Shown in pieces: positions 1 to 8,561 of a stretch of 64,000 nucleotides of DNA. This DNA comes from Staphylococcus delphini (lineage in GTDB: Bacteria; Bacillota; Bacilli; Staphylococcales; Staphylococcaceae). The translations under genes and the position numbers were made by a program. A model generated the notes under the pieces. That model searched no databases and was not told the origin of the DNA. It worked only from the letters and a program-made list of their open reading frames with translations. Each line of letters opens with the position of its first letter. Within the stretch, counting starts at the first letter, position 1. The stretch spans positions 1,364,001-1,428,000 of the forward strand of contig NZ_LR134263.1 of assembly GCF_900636325.1 (NCBI RefSeq). The letters are read 5' to 3'.

Positions 1-471
1 ATGATTTATCCGTTGTTGTTTCCTGTGTATATTCCGCTTGAGACGTTTTATGTCATGGCGTTACTATTACTGACGATTGCAATTGTTGATATACGTACAC
101 AGTTAATTCTTCATAGACTCCTTTGCTTAATCTGCATTTTGTTAGTCGTACTACATCCATCTTTCTATTTAGATATGCCACACCTGTTACTTTGGGTGAC
201 TACTTTTTTGATAGGGTGCATTCAACAAAGTTATATAGGTATGGGTGATATTAAATTATTCCTTATCGTCATTTTCTTTTTCCCTGTACCGTTTTTACTC
301 TTCTTTTTAGAACTCATTTTTCCAATAGGCTGTATACTATTACCGATTTCATTCATGTTTAATTGGATACAACAACGTCGAGTGCCACTTGCGCCTGCTA
401 TTTTCATCGCATTTGTAACCGTTTCTACGATATACCCACAGTTGATTTCATTTTATGGAGGATTTTTATGA
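1..471 (+). CDS. comC: Prepilin peptidase ComC-like (A24 family), 5'-partial
   Basis: This is the C-terminal part of a type IV prepilin peptidase, a membrane aspartyl protease that trims and methylates the leader of competence pseudopilins. Both family aspartates are visible: Asp30 in the AIVD motif and Asp83 in the GMGDIK signature. The rest is almost entirely hydrophobic membrane segments. The family is usually about 230 residues with an N-terminal methylase part, so the frame very likely begins upstream of the window and the ATG at base 1 is internal. The stop overlaps the radC start by 4 bases (ATGA), implying translational coupling. Confidence 0.8.
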   Translation: MIYPLLFPVYIPLETFYVMALLLLTIAIVDIRTQLILHRLLCLICILLVVLHPSFYLDMPHLLLWVTTFLIGCIQQSYIGMGDIKLFLIVIFFFPVPFLLFFLELIFPIGCILLPISFMFNWIQQRRVPLAPAIFIAFVTVSTIYPQLISFYGGFL

Positions 472-1151
472 CACGCATTCAAGACTTATCAACCAATGAA
501 AAACCAAAAGAGCGTCTGATTCAATTTGGCAGTCAAGCATTGTCGAACACAGAATTACTTGCGATTATTATCAATACTGGGAGTAAAGGGCGTTCTAGCA
601 TACAAGTTGCTTCACACATTTTAGCGCAATGTCAGTCTTTAACAGCGCTTCGAAACATGTCATTAGTTGAATTAGAAAAGTTTGTCGGAATAGGGCGTAA
701 TAAGGCGACAACGTTACTCGCTGTATTCGAATTGTCACGTCGCTTAGCTGAGGATAAAAAGCAATACCTCTCTGAACCTATTCATTCGCCGAGTCAAATT
801 GCAGAACGCTATTATGCAAAATTTAAGGATTATGATCAAGAACATTTTGTTTTACTCATCTTAAACACGAAAAATCAAATTGTTCATGAACAAACGCTTT
901 TTATTGGAACGTTGAATAGTGCCATCATACATCCTAGAGAAGTGTTTAAAACAGCTTTGAAATGGTCTGCTAATGCGATTATCGTGATTCATAACCATCC
1001 TTCAGGGGACGCAACACCATCAGAAGCGGACATTGAAACGACGAAACGGTTGATTGCATGCGGAGAGGCGATGGGGATTGAGTTGTTAGATCATATTGTG
1101 ATTGGGGAAGAATCGTATGTTTCAATCATGAGTGAAACAAATGAAACGTAA
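468..1151 (+). CDS. radC: RadC family JAMM-domain protein
   Basis: A 227-residue RadC/UPF0758 protein. A helix-hairpin-helix segment (about residues 69-84, VGIGRNKA) precedes a JAB1/MPN metalloprotease-like domain with the complete metal-binding pattern His175-x-His177-x10-Asp188 (HNHPSG motif). The family was historically linked to DNA repair, but its biochemical role is unsettled. An in-frame extension to 363 exists, but the ATG at 468 has a GGAGG 6 bases upstream and gives the normal family length, so the shorter start is chosen. Confidence 0.9.
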   Translation: MTRIQDLSTNEKPKERLIQFGSQALSNTELLAIIINTGSKGRSSIQVASHILAQCQSLTALRNMSLVELEKFVGIGRNKATTLLAVFELSRRLAEDKKQYLSEPIHSPSQIAERYYAKFKDYDQEHFVLLILNTKNQIVHEQTLFIGTLNSAIIHPREVFKTALKWSANAIIVIHNHPSGDATPSEADIETTKRLIACGEAMGIELLDHIVIGEESYVSIMSETNET

Positions 1152-1166
1152 AAAGTAGGAAAGGAA

Positions 1167-1358
1167 TGGGGGCATAAAAATTTTATCATTGCTTCATCAT
1201 CAATGGATGTTCTCATTGCTGAACGATTTTTGATATTGAAGAGCTCAAAGTGTCTAAACGTCTGAGGTGTCTTTTCCTAGAATACGAGCCATGTGATGCC
1301 AATGATAAAATTCAAATCGTTAACTAATTCGAATCGTTTAAAAAATATTCATGCCCCA
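1167..1358. repeat. Interrupted palindrome downstream of radC
   Basis: The left arm (1167-1191, starting TGGGGGCATAAAA) is complementary to two blocks on the right: 1300-1312 (CAATGATAAAATT) and 1350-1358 (CATGCCCC). About 110 bases of unrelated sequence lie between the arms, and the right arm carries an extra insert with two AATCGTT copies. It may be a folded termination region for radC or a degenerate mobile hairpin. No coding potential is seen inside. Confidence 0.5.
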
Positions 1359-1389
1359 ATACCCTTTATGAAGCCCTATCTTCTCGTCA

Positions 1390-1545
1390 TCAAATATAGT
1401 TCACAAACCATAAAAACAATTGATAACCAAGATAGACGACTAATATCATCAAGCCGAGTCTAATTAAAAAGCCAATAATTGAAACACTGACTCTAAACAA
1501 GACAACGGCAAGTAAAATTATTATAAATAATGCGATAATGTTCAT
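1390..1545 (-). CDS. Small hydrophobic membrane protein, 51 aa
   Basis: An unlisted small gene on the minus strand. It encodes 51 residues that are almost wholly hydrophobic, beginning MNIIALFIII, with two likely membrane-spanning stretches (about 2-17 and 23-48) split by a short turn with one arginine (FRVS) and a second arginine at position 29. A good ribosome-binding site (AAAGGAGTGA, 1550-1560) lies about 6 bases upstream of the ATG, which is what makes the frame credible. Function unknown. It is isolated between the radC palindrome and a divergent gene. It could be a structural membrane micro-protein or a toxin-like peptide; nothing decides between these. Confidence 0.55.
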   Translation of the reverse strand: MNIIALFIIILLAVVLFRVSVSIIGFLIRLGLMILVVYLGYQLFLWFVNYI

Positions 1546-1714
1546 TCATGTCACTCCTTTATTGATATTGTAGTATTTTTATGAAACAAACACATCATTC
1601 TAAAGTTATATTTATCATGCTTCGGATGGATGTCTTTAAATATCTTATTCATTATAATATAACGTATAATGATAGGAGTAATATTGATGAGAGATATTTT
1701 TAAGGAGGGCATTC

Positions 1715-2191
1715 ATGCGGATAATTAAAAGTCTTGTTAAATTATTTATGATGATTGTATTACTCATCGCCCTCGTTTTTGCTGCATTAAAGTTTGTACC
1801 GAATTTTAAAAACGAACCATGGAATCCTGTTGGAAATAAAGAAGTGTACCAAGTGACTGATGATGAAGGGTATCTCGTACCGTTAAATGGACGGCACTAT
1901 ATTCAAAGTGAAAACGACATTTTTAGAAATATACCTAAAAGTCAGATGAGAAATGTATTTAACTGGATTGATAAATATGAATTCATGCAAGTCAATGAAA
2001 TGACACGTATGGGATATGATCAAGAATTTTTAATTGCAGAACGCGATACACAGTTTATTTTGTATCGTTTTGGCGATGATACGATGCGTGTGTATACAAC
2101 AGAGCATGATCTTTATTATGACCTGAATCAACTTGGTGCATCCATTCAAATGAAACCTCTAAGTGCGTATCAACAAGATAACGATGATTAA
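1715..2191 (+). CDS. DUF4930-like single-pass membrane protein
   Basis: A 158-residue protein with an N-terminal membrane anchor (about residues 9-26) and a hydrophilic, probably extracytoplasmic remainder rich in Asp, Tyr and Arg. It resembles the staphylococcal DUF4930 family found between radC and mreC; this is recalled from gene position and sequence style, not searched. AAGGAGGG lies 7 bases upstream of the ATG. The upstream region has two TATAAT-like boxes (1653-1658 and 1665-1670). No catalytic motif is recognisable. The position before mreC hints at an envelope role, but that is only context. Confidence 0.75.
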   Translation: MRIIKSLVKLFMMIVLLIALVFAALKFVPNFKNEPWNPVGNKEVYQVTDDEGYLVPLNGRHYIQSENDIFRNIPKSQMRNVFNWIDKYEFMQVNEMTRMGYDQEFLIAERDTQFILYRFGDDTMRVYTTEHDLYYDLNQLGASIQMKPLSAYQQDNDD

Positions 2192-2276
2192 TCCGATCTT
2201 GAGGTGTACAGCTTGAGATAACTTTTTTAATAAGTTAGGCTATGGATGAGACAGATTTTTGAGAGGTGATTTTGCG

Positions 2277-2417
2277 ATGTCTGACAACCATCAAGCGCAA
2301 CAAAGCAATGAGCAGTTGAAAGCTCAAAACTTATTTGCGAAATGGCGTAAAGATGAAACGTTGTATAAAGAAGATGAAGAAAAATCTCATGCACAACAAT
2401 CGGAAGAATCATCATAA
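2277..2417 (+). CDS. Small charged hypothetical protein, 46 aa
   Basis: A short gene of 46 residues starting MSDNHQAQQS, preceded by a strong GAGAGGTGAT ribosome-binding site 6 bases upstream. The product is very hydrophilic, rich in Gln, Glu, Lys and Ser, with one aromatic patch (LFAKWR). It follows the DUF4930-like gene and is closed by a clear terminator, so it is probably the last gene of that unit. A minus-strand frame runs across the same bases (2227-2499), but it has no ribosome-binding site and crosses the terminator, so this frame is preferred. Function unknown. Confidence 0.6.
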   Translation: MSDNHQAQQSNEQLKAQNLFAKWRKDETLYKEDEEKSHAQQSEESS

Positions 2418-2429
2418 GAAATAGATTGA

Positions 2430-2480
2430 AGCGGGATAGAAGGCTTAAAGTGTAATAGCTATTTCTATCTCGCTTTTTTA
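2430..2480 (+). terminator. Rho-independent terminator before mreC
   Basis: Stem AGCGGGATAGAA / TTCTATCTCGCT with a loop of about 20 bases followed by TTTTTT. It ends the small 46-aa gene and separates it from mreCD. Confidence 0.8.
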
Positions 2481-2628
2481 TGATATTATCTTCGTGCAAT
2501 TTGAAACGAAATGATGATGTTCTTACGGATATTTATCAATATTGTACAGCATGGGACTTTATTTACTTTCCAGAGTAATATAAAATAATAACAGTACATA
2601 CATTGAAATATAATTTGAGGTGTTGAGG

Positions 2629-3465
2629 TTGTCCAATTTTTTTAAAAACAACAAACTCGTTGTGTTGTTTTGTGCATTAATACTATTTATCGCTTTAATT
2701 GGATTATCAATTCGTTCGCATGCACAATCAGTTCCTGAACAGTATGTCAGTGATACCACTTCTTTTGGACAGAGGGTTTTCTCTTATCCCATTCATTTTA
2801 TTACGGGTTCAATTTCTGACATTTTTCATAAGACTGAAAAGCCAACGAATAAAGAAAAACAATTAGAAGCTGAAAATGAACGTCTTAAATCAGAAAATAA
2901 AAGTCTCAAAAAAGAATTAGATATGAGCGATATTTCTGAATATGAACCTATTACTGCAGCTGTCATAGCGCGACAACCTGACCAATGGTTAAACACGATT
3001 GTCATTGATAAAGGGAAAAAATCTGGCATCAAAGAAAACATGGCAGTAATGACAGCTGATGGTTTAGTCGGCCGCGTCGCAAAAGTGAATCAATTTTCAT
3101 CTCAAATTCATTTAATCACGACTAAAGGGCGCACAAATCGCTTATCTGTTAACGTACAACATGATGGGCATGAAGTTTTTGGCTTAATTGATCATTTCGA
3201 TGAGAAAACGAATCATCTCATTATTAGTGATATAGATAATAATGAAGAGATTAAAGCTGGGGACAAAGTCGTGACGAGTGGCTTAGGTGATCAGTTGCCT
3301 AAAGGGCTTTACATAGGAGAAGTGAAAAAAGTTCAAAATGATCAATACGGTTTGTCTAAACAAGTTGCGATTGAAACCGGTGCGAATATTAACCATTTTG
3401 ACCACGTCTATATTGCAAAGAGAGATCCTAAAACGATAGTTAATGATGAGGGTGACGGCTCATAA
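2629..3465 (+). CDS. mreC: Rod shape-determining protein MreC
   Basis: MreC (278 residues from the chosen start) is a single-pass membrane scaffold for peripheral cell-wall synthesis. Visible: a short cytoplasmic start, a membrane helix at about residues 12-30, a coiled-coil region (about 75-105, repeated Leu/Glu/Lys heptads such as LEAENERLK), and the beta-rich MreC domain with GLVGRV and TSGLGD motifs. In-frame GTG (2620) and TTG (2623) codons lie upstream, but GAGGTG (2616-2621) is spaced correctly for the TTG at 2629, giving MSNFFKNN. The gene overlaps mreD by one base. Staphylococci are cocci lacking MreB, so the role here differs from that in rods. Confidence 0.9.
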   Translation: MSNFFKNNKLVVLFCALILFIALIGLSIRSHAQSVPEQYVSDTTSFGQRVFSYPIHFITGSISDIFHKTEKPTNKEKQLEAENERLKSENKSLKKELDMSDISEYEPITAAVIARQPDQWLNTIVIDKGKKSGIKENMAVMTADGLVGRVAKVNQFSSQIHLITTKGRTNRLSVNVQHDGHEVFGLIDHFDEKTNHLIISDIDNNEEIKAGDKVVTSGLGDQLPKGLYIGEVKKVQNDQYGLSKQVAIETGANINHFDHVYIAKRDPKTIVNDEGDGS

Positions 3466-3980
3466 TGAAATCTATTTACTATATTCTCGTTGCGATACTT
3501 ATGTTCTATTTAGATACTGTTTTAACTTTCTTATCACCGGTGATAATAGGGGGGCATCGCTTTATTTTAGTGCCCCATCTCGTGTTTTTATTTTTAGTGT
3601 TGATTGCGGTTTATAAAAATACCAGTATCGCTTTAATTCTCGGTGTATTTTTAGGTACCGTCCATGATTTGTTTTTCGGACAAATTTATGGTGTCTACCT
3701 ATTTGGGTATATCGTATCCATTCTATTTGCTGATAAGTTTTTAAAAGTATTTTTCCGTGATCATGTGATGGTTTATGTAATGACGTTGATGGGTGTTGTT
3801 TTTCTAGAAGTTTTTGTCGTTATGCTTTATTTAATTGTCGGTTTAGTTGATTTCAATCTCATTCAATTTATCGTATTTCGAATATTGCCGACATTATTGT
3901 TCAATGCGATTTTACTGATATTCCTGTACTACGTTGCAAACTATTTTTTAAATCCTAAACGTTCTATTGACACGAAGTAA
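3465..3980 (+). CDS. mreD: Rod shape-determining protein MreD
   Basis: A 171-residue polytopic membrane protein with five or six hydrophobic helices and the size expected of MreD, partner of MreC in the cell-wall elongation machinery. The start ATG overlaps the mreC stop (TAATG), so translation is coupled. The last codons carry the -35 box of the next operon's promoter (3967-3972). Confidence 0.88.
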   Translation: MKSIYYILVAILMFYLDTVLTFLSPVIIGGHRFILVPHLVFLFLVLIAVYKNTSIALILGVFLGTVHDLFFGQIYGVYLFGYIVSILFADKFLKVFFRDHVMVYVMTLMGVVFLEVFVVMLYLIVGLVDFNLIQFIVFRILPTLLFNAILLIFLYYVANYFLNPKRSIDTK

Positions 3981-3995
3981 AACGAATGGTATGAT
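3967..3995 (+). promoter_or_regulatory. Sigma-A promoter for rplU-prp-rpmA
   Basis: TTGACA (3967-3972), 17-base spacer, TATGAT (3990-3995). The -35 lies inside the 3' end of mreD, giving the ribosomal operon its own strong start at about 4002, independent of mreCD. Confidence 0.8.
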
Positions 3996-4001
3996 GCAAT
4001 A

Positions 4002-4091
4002 GTTGAGTAGTTTATAGCTACATACAACCGCTCAAACATAGGTTTTAAGTACATTTTGTCACCTATGTATGGCGTGACTTATAAATAGGAG
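4002..4091 (+). ncRNA. L21 leader (5'-UTR element of rplU)
   Basis: The transcribed leader between the promoter and rplU holds a clear hairpin (ACATAGGT ... ACCTATGT, about 4035-4070) and a GGCGTGAC segment, in the place where Firmicutes carry the ribosomal protein L21 leader. Such leaders are thought to mediate feedback control by L21. Assignment rests on position and fold, not on a covariance-model search. Confidence 0.6.
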
Positions 4092-4100
4092 GTGCAAAGT

Positions 4101-4409
4101 ATGTTTGCTATTATTGAAACAGGTGGAAAACAAATCAAAGTAGAAGAAGGTCAAGAGATTTTCGTTGAGAAATTAGACGTAAATGAAGGTGACACTTTCA
4201 CTTTTGATAAAGTTTTATTTGTTGGTGGAGACAACGTTAAAGTTGGCGCGCCTACAGTTGAAGGTGCTACAGTGACTGCAACTGTTAACAAACAAGGTCG
4301 TGGTAAGAAAATCACTGTTTTCACTTACCGTCGTCGTAAAGACTCTAAACGTAAAAAAGGCCATCGTCAACCATACACTAAATTAACAATCGACAAGATT
4401 AATGCATAA
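4101..4409 (+). CDS. rplU: 50S ribosomal protein L21
   Basis: Ribosomal protein L21, 102 residues, beginning [11 protein letters not shown] and ending with the basic RNA-binding tail ([14 protein letters not shown]). A longer frame from 4092 (GTG) exists, but the canonical ATG at 4101 is preceded by AGGAGGTG with ideal spacing. First gene of the rplU-prp-rpmA operon, with the next gene only 2 bases away. Confidence 0.97.
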   Translation: MFAIIETGGKQIKVEEGQEIFVEKLDVNEGDTFTFDKVLFVGGDNVKVGAPTVEGATVTATVNKQGRGKKITVFTYRRRKDSKRKKGHRQPYTKLTIDKINA

Positions 4410-4411
4410 TC

Positions 4412-4732
4412 ATGATTAATGTTGATATTAAGTTAAATGACGAAGGTCAAATTACAGATGTCATTATGGATGGTCATGCAGATTATGGTGAACACGGTCA
4501 AGATATTGTTTGTGCAGGTGCATCGGCAGTTGTTTTTGGAAGTGTGAATGCCATTATTGGCTTAACTTCTGAACGTCCAGATATTGATTATTCTGAAGAT
4601 GGTGGGTATTTTCATGTGAGAGCTGTGGATACGAATAACGAGCAGGCGCAGTTAATACTCCAATCATTACTTATTTCTTTACAAACAATTGAAGAAGAAT
4701 ATAATGAGTATATTAAATTAAATCTGAAGTGA
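4412..4732 (+). CDS. prp: Ribosomal-processing cysteine protease Prp
   Basis: A 106-residue Prp (YsxB family). This small cysteine protease removes the N-terminal extension of ribosomal protein L27 in Firmicutes before assembly into the 50S subunit. The catalytic His (HADYGEHG, about residue 22) and Cys (DIVCAGASA, about residue 34) are both present. It sits between the genes for L21 and its substrate L27, the conserved arrangement for this family. Confidence 0.93.
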   Translation: MINVDIKLNDEGQITDVIMDGHADYGEHGQDIVCAGASAVVFGSVNAIIGLTSERPDIDYSEDGGYFHVRAVDTNNEQAQLILQSLLISLQTIEEEYNEYIKLNLK

Positions 4733-4742
4733 GGTGTAACTC

Positions 4743-5027
4743 ATGCTAAAATTAAACTTACAATTTTTCGCATCGAAAAAAGGGGTAAGTTCTACTAAGA
4801 ACGGTCGTGACTCTGAATCTAAACGTTTAGGTGCTAAACGTGCTGACGGTCAATACGTTACTGGTGGTTCTATCTTATTCCGTCAACGTGGAACTAAGAT
4901 TTACCCAGGTGAAAACGTAGGTCGTGGTGGCGATGATACATTATTCGCTAAAATCGACGGCGTTGTTAAATTCGAACGTAAAGGTCGAGACAAAAAACAA
5001 GTTTCTGTTTATGCAGTTGCTGAATAA
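4743..5027 (+). CDS. rpmA: 50S ribosomal protein L27 (with cleavable leader)
   Basis: Ribosomal protein L27, 94 residues. It carries the staphylococcal N-terminal extension MLKLNLQFF ahead of ASKKG, the sequence cut by Prp (encoded immediately upstream) between Phe and Ala. The mature N-terminus reaches the peptidyl transferase centre, so uncut protein would interfere with function. A GTGAGGTG site precedes the ATG, and a terminator follows 15 bases after the stop. Confidence 0.97.
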   Translation: MLKLNLQFFASKKGVSSTKNGRDSESKRLGAKRADGQYVTGGSILFRQRGTKIYPGENVGRGGDDTLFAKIDGVVKFERKGRDKKQVSVYAVAE

Positions 5028-5041
5028 TTTGTCAATCTTTG

Positions 5042-5075
5042 ACACCAGAAGGTAACTTCTGGTGTTTATTTTTTA
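5042..5075 (+). terminator. Terminator of the rplU-prp-rpmA operon
   Basis: Perfect 10-bp stem ACACCAGAAG / CTTCTGGTGT with a 4-base loop and a following T-rich run. Confidence 0.9.
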
Positions 5076-5091
5076 TATTAAACGAACGTAT

Positions 5092-5108
5092 CGTTATATA
5101 ATATAACG
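5092..5108. promoter_or_regulatory. 17-bp palindrome overlapping a -10 box upstream of obgE
   Basis: CGTTATAT-A-ATATAACG is a perfect inverted repeat around one central base. It contains a TATAAT (5097-5102) that could be the obgE -10, but no convincing -35 box lies upstream. The overlap is what an operator would look like; an AT-rich promoter coincidence is also possible. Confidence 0.4.
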
Positions 5109-5155
5109 TGATAGATAAGTATCACTAAAGAAATTAAAGTAAAAGAGGTGAAAAC

Positions 5156-6448
5156 ATGTTTGTCGATCAAGTAAAAATATCATTAAAAGCTGGTGATGGC
5201 GGTAATGGTATCACTGCCTACCGTCGTGAAAAATATGTCCCATTCGGTGGTCCAGCTGGCGGTGATGGTGGACGTGGGGCTTCAGTCGTGTTTGAAGTGG
5301 ATGAAGGCTTACGTACATTAATGGATTTTAGATATCAACGTCACTTTAAAGCTAAAAAAGGTGACAATGGCCAAAGTAGTAACATGCATGGTAAAAATGC
5401 TGAGGATCTCGTGTTAAAAGTCCCACCTGGAACGATTATTAAAGATGTTGAGACGGGGCAAACACTTGCTGACCTCGTTGAACATGGTCAAAGTGCGGTT
5501 GTTGCTAAAGGGGGCCGTGGCGGACGTGGTAATTCTCGTTTCGCGACACCTAAAAACCCTGCGCCTGATTTTAGCGAGAATGGTGAGCCAGGTGAAGAGA
5601 TCGAAGTGACATTAGAGCTTAAATTGTTGGCAGATGTCGGTTTAGTTGGTTTTCCAAGTGTGGGTAAATCTACATTATTATCCATTGTTTCTAAAGCGAG
5701 ACCTAAAATTGGCGCGTATCATTTTACTACGATTCAACCGAACCTCGGTGTCGTTGAAACACGTGACCAACGTAGTTTCGTAATGGCTGATTTACCGGGA
5801 TTAATTGAAGGTGCCTCTGAAGGTGTAGGCTTAGGTCATCAATTTTTAAGACACGTGGAACGTACGAAAGTCATTGTGCATGTGATTGATATGAGCGGTA
5901 TGGAAGGCCGTGACCCATATGAAGACTATCAAATTATCAACCACGAACTTAAAGCGTACGCGCAACGTTTAGAGGATCGTCCACAAATCGTTGTTGCGAA
6001 TAAAATGGATATGCCAGATGCTGAAGCACAACTCGAAATGTTTAAAGAACAACTTAATGATGAGACGGTAACCATTGTACCGATTTCGTCTTATACGCGA
6101 GAAAATATCGATCAATTGCTTTATGAAATTGCAAATACACTTGAAGAAGTCAAAGATGTTGATTTCTCTGCGAAAGAAGAAGAGGTCGGCGTCAACCGTG
6201 TTCTTTATAAACATACACCGTCACAAGATAAGTTTACAATTACACATGATGATGATGGCGCATATGTTGTCAGTGGTAACGCCATTGAACGTATGTTTAA
6301 AATGACTGACTTTAACAGTGAACCAGCGATTCGTCGTTTTGCGAGACAAATGCGCTCAATGGGTATTGATGATGCATTGAGAGAACGTGGCGCTGAAAAT
6401 GGAGATATTGTACGTATTCTAGGTGGAGAATTTGAATTTGTCGAATAA
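5156..6448 (+). CDS. obgE: GTPase ObgE/CgtA
   Basis: Obg-family GTPase, 430 residues, acting in 50S ribosome assembly and the stringent response. Domain order is complete: glycine-rich Obg fold (about 1-157), G domain with P-loop GFPSVGKS (165-172), DLPGLIEGA switch II and NKMD, then the Firmicutes C-terminal OCT domain. A GAGGTGAAAAC site precedes the ATG. First gene of the segment that continues with the ACT protein and ruvAB. Confidence 0.96.
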   Translation: MFVDQVKISLKAGDGGNGITAYRREKYVPFGGPAGGDGGRGASVVFEVDEGLRTLMDFRYQRHFKAKKGDNGQSSNMHGKNAEDLVLKVPPGTIIKDVETGQTLADLVEHGQSAVVAKGGRGGRGNSRFATPKNPAPDFSENGEPGEEIEVTLELKLLADVGLVGFPSVGKSTLLSIVSKARPKIGAYHFTTIQPNLGVVETRDQRSFVMADLPGLIEGASEGVGLGHQFLRHVERTKVIVHVIDMSGMEGRDPYEDYQIINHELKAYAQRLEDRPQIVVANKMDMPDAEAQLEMFKEQLNDETVTIVPISSYTRENIDQLLYEIANTLEEVKDVDFSAKEEEVGVNRVLYKHTPSQDKFTITHDDDGAYVVSGNAIERMFKMTDFNSEPAIRRFARQMRSMGIDDALRERGAENGDIVRILGGEFEFVE

Positions 6449-6475
6449 TATTGAGAGTGGAGGTTGCGATGGTAG

Positions 6476-6919
6476 ATGAAACATCAATTTTATATTATTC
6501 GTGAAGATGTATTGCCTTATGTTGTAAAACGCGTGCTCCAAGTGAAATCCTCTTTAAAGGCGGATCAATCACTTACGATTCAAGAAGCTGTAGATATGCA
6601 TGATTGTTCGCGGAGTGCGTTTTACAAATATAGAGATACTATATTTCCGTTAGAAGATGTTCAGCAACAGACCGAAGTTTTTACGATTATTTTATTTGTA
6701 ACAGATAAAGTGGGTATATTAGCTCAAATTCTCGAAAAACTTTCTGAGTTAAATCTTTCTGTATTAACGATTCATCAAAGTGTCCCTACTGATCAAAAAG
6801 CATCAATTACGTTATCTTTAGACGGTCGAAATGCGAAGTGGGGACCCTATCAAATCATTAATGAACTACGTCAAATGGAAAATGTATATAACGTAGACAT
6901 TATTGGAATGAACATGTAA
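6476..6919 (+). CDS. ACT domain-containing protein (UPF0735, PheB-like)
   Basis: A 147-residue UPF0735 protein. The N-terminal half looks like a small DNA-binding-type helical region (CSRSAFYKYRDTI), and the C-terminal half (about 68-147) is an ACT domain, a fold that usually binds amino acids. The family is conserved next to obg in Bacillales, but its ligand is unknown. The GGAGG is unusually far (12 bases) from this ATG; an ATG seven bases upstream is better spaced but reads into a stop after 11 codons, so the start at 6476 is kept. Confidence 0.8.
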   Translation: MKHQFYIIREDVLPYVVKRVLQVKSSLKADQSLTIQEAVDMHDCSRSAFYKYRDTIFPLEDVQQQTEVFTIILFVTDKVGILAQILEKLSELNLSVLTIHQSVPTDQKASITLSLDGRNAKWGPYQIINELRQMENVYNVDIIGMNM

Positions 6920-6932
6920 GGAGCGCTATTGA

Positions 6933-7532
6933 ATGTATGCATATATTTCTGGAAAATTAACAGCTCTGCATCCGACGCATATCATCGTTGAAACGACATC
7001 TGGTATCGGATATGAAATTCAAACACCCAACTCATATCGCTTTCAAAAACATTTAGATCAAACGGTGAAAGTGTATACTTCACTCATTGTACGTGAAGAT
7101 GCGCAATTGCTTTATGGTTTCATTGATCAAGAAGAAAAAGATATGTTTTTAAGTTTGATTAAAGTAACAGGGATAGGTCCTAAGTCAGCGTTAGCCATTT
7201 TAGCAGCAAGTTCGCCAAATGAAGTGAAACGTGCGATTGAAAATGAAAACGATGCCTATTTAACACAATTTCCAGGTATCGGTAAAAAGACGGCCCGTCA
7301 AATTGTGCTTGATTTAAAAGGTAAAGTCATTGTCACGGAAGAAGTGAGCGAAGGCTTGTTAGATATAGCGACAGAACAGGATAATCATGCTGTACAAGAA
7401 GCTTTACTTGCGTTAGAGGCGTTAGGGTACTCTAAACGTGAACTGAAAAAAGTGGAAAAAGCGATGCAGCAACAGACATTTAGTGATGTTGACGAAGCTG
7501 TTAAGTATGGATTAAAACAATTGATTTCATAA
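6933..7532 (+). CDS. ruvA: Holliday junction branch migration protein RuvA
   Basis: RuvA, 199 residues, binds Holliday junctions and loads the RuvB motor. N-terminal OB-fold (about 1-62), two helix-hairpin-helix motifs (VTGIGPKSA and FPGIGKKTA) and a C-terminal RuvB-contact helical domain are all present. AAGGAGCG lies upstream. ruvB follows 13 bases after the stop. Confidence 0.96.
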   Translation: MYAYISGKLTALHPTHIIVETTSGIGYEIQTPNSYRFQKHLDQTVKVYTSLIVREDAQLLYGFIDQEEKDMFLSLIKVTGIGPKSALAILAASSPNEVKRAIENENDAYLTQFPGIGKKTARQIVLDLKGKVIVTEEVSEGLLDIATEQDNHAVQEALLALEALGYSKRELKKVEKAMQQQTFSDVDEAVKYGLKQLIS

Positions 7533-7545
7533 AGAGGTGATGTAT

Positions 7546-8544
7546 ATGGATCGAGACCGAATGATGGATGGACATGAACAAGTAGATGAACACACATTTG
7601 AATTGTCATTAAGGCCCGAGCGCTTAAGACAATACATAGGGCAGTCTGCAATTAAGTCAAACCTTGATGTGTTTATACAAGCCGCTAAAATTCGTGAGGA
7701 GCCATTAGATCACGTCTTACTTTTTGGCCCACCTGGTTTAGGTAAAACGACTTTGTCACACATTATCGCAAATGAAATGGATGTTAATTTGCGTACTGTT
7801 TCTGGCCCGTCGATTGAACGACCAGGTGATTTAGCTGCCATTTTAACAGGTCTACAACCCGGTGATGTGCTCTTTATTGATGAAATTCATCGTTTAAGTA
7901 GCGTTGTTGAAGAAGTGCTTTACCCAGCGATGGAAGACTTTTTCTTAGATATCATTGTAGGTAAAGGTGACGAAGCGAGAAGTATTCGTATTGACTTGCC
8001 ACCATTTACTTTAGTTGGTGCAACGACGCGTGCTGGTAGTTTGACGAGTCCACTGCGAGATCGTTTTGGTGTGCATTTAAGGCTTGAATATTATACGGAA
8101 GAAGAATTAACACAAATTATTATACGAACAGCAGAAGTATTAGGAACAGCCATTGATGAAGAAAGTGCCTTTGAAATTGCGAAAAGAAGTCGAGGGACGC
8201 CACGTATTGCCAATCGCTTGTTGAAACGGATTCGTGATTTTCAACAAGTGAAACAAGACGATATGATTTATATTGAAACTACGAAGCATGCGTTGAAATT
8301 GCTTCAAGTGGACGATGAAGGGTTGGATTATATCGACCATAAAATGATGGCTTGTATTATTGAACAGTATCGGGGAGGTCCTGTAGGTTTGGACACGATT
8401 GCTGTCTCAATTGGTGAGGAAAGAGTGACGATTGAAGATGTTTATGAACCGTTTCTCATTCAAAAAGGGTTTTTAGAGCGTACCCCTCGAGGCCGAAAAG
8501 CAACACCTTATGCGTACGAACATTTTAAATATACGAGCCCATAA
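7546..8544 (+). CDS. ruvB: Holliday junction ATPase RuvB
   Basis: RuvB, 332 residues, the hexameric AAA+ motor for branch migration. Walker [10 protein letters not shown], Walker B DEIH, sensor motif GATTRAG and the C-terminal winged helix (ending about YAYEHF) are present. Two upstream in-frame starts (GTG 7537, ATG 7540) overlap the AAAGAGGTG ribosome-binding site, so the ATG at 7546 is used. Cotranscribed with ruvA and probably queA-tgt. Confidence 0.96.
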   Translation: MDRDRMMDGHEQVDEHTFELSLRPERLRQYIGQSAIKSNLDVFIQAAKIREEPLDHVLLFGPPGLGKTTLSHIIANEMDVNLRTVSGPSIERPGDLAAILTGLQPGDVLFIDEIHRLSSVVEEVLYPAMEDFFLDIIVGKGDEARSIRIDLPPFTLVGATTRAGSLTSPLRDRFGVHLRLEYYTEEELTQIIIRTAEVLGTAIDEESAFEIAKRSRGTPRIANRLLKRIRDFQQVKQDDMIYIETTKHALKLLQVDDEGLDYIDHKMMACIIEQYRGGPVGLDTIAVSIGEERVTIEDVYEPFLIQKGFLERTPRGRKATPYAYEHFKYTSP

Positions 8545-8561
8545 GTGAAGGAGTCATTATT

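Noticed and set aside
2227-2499. 90-residue minus-strand frame before mreC
   Set aside because: It crosses an evident terminator, lacks a ribosome-binding site and opposes a better-supported 46-aa gene.
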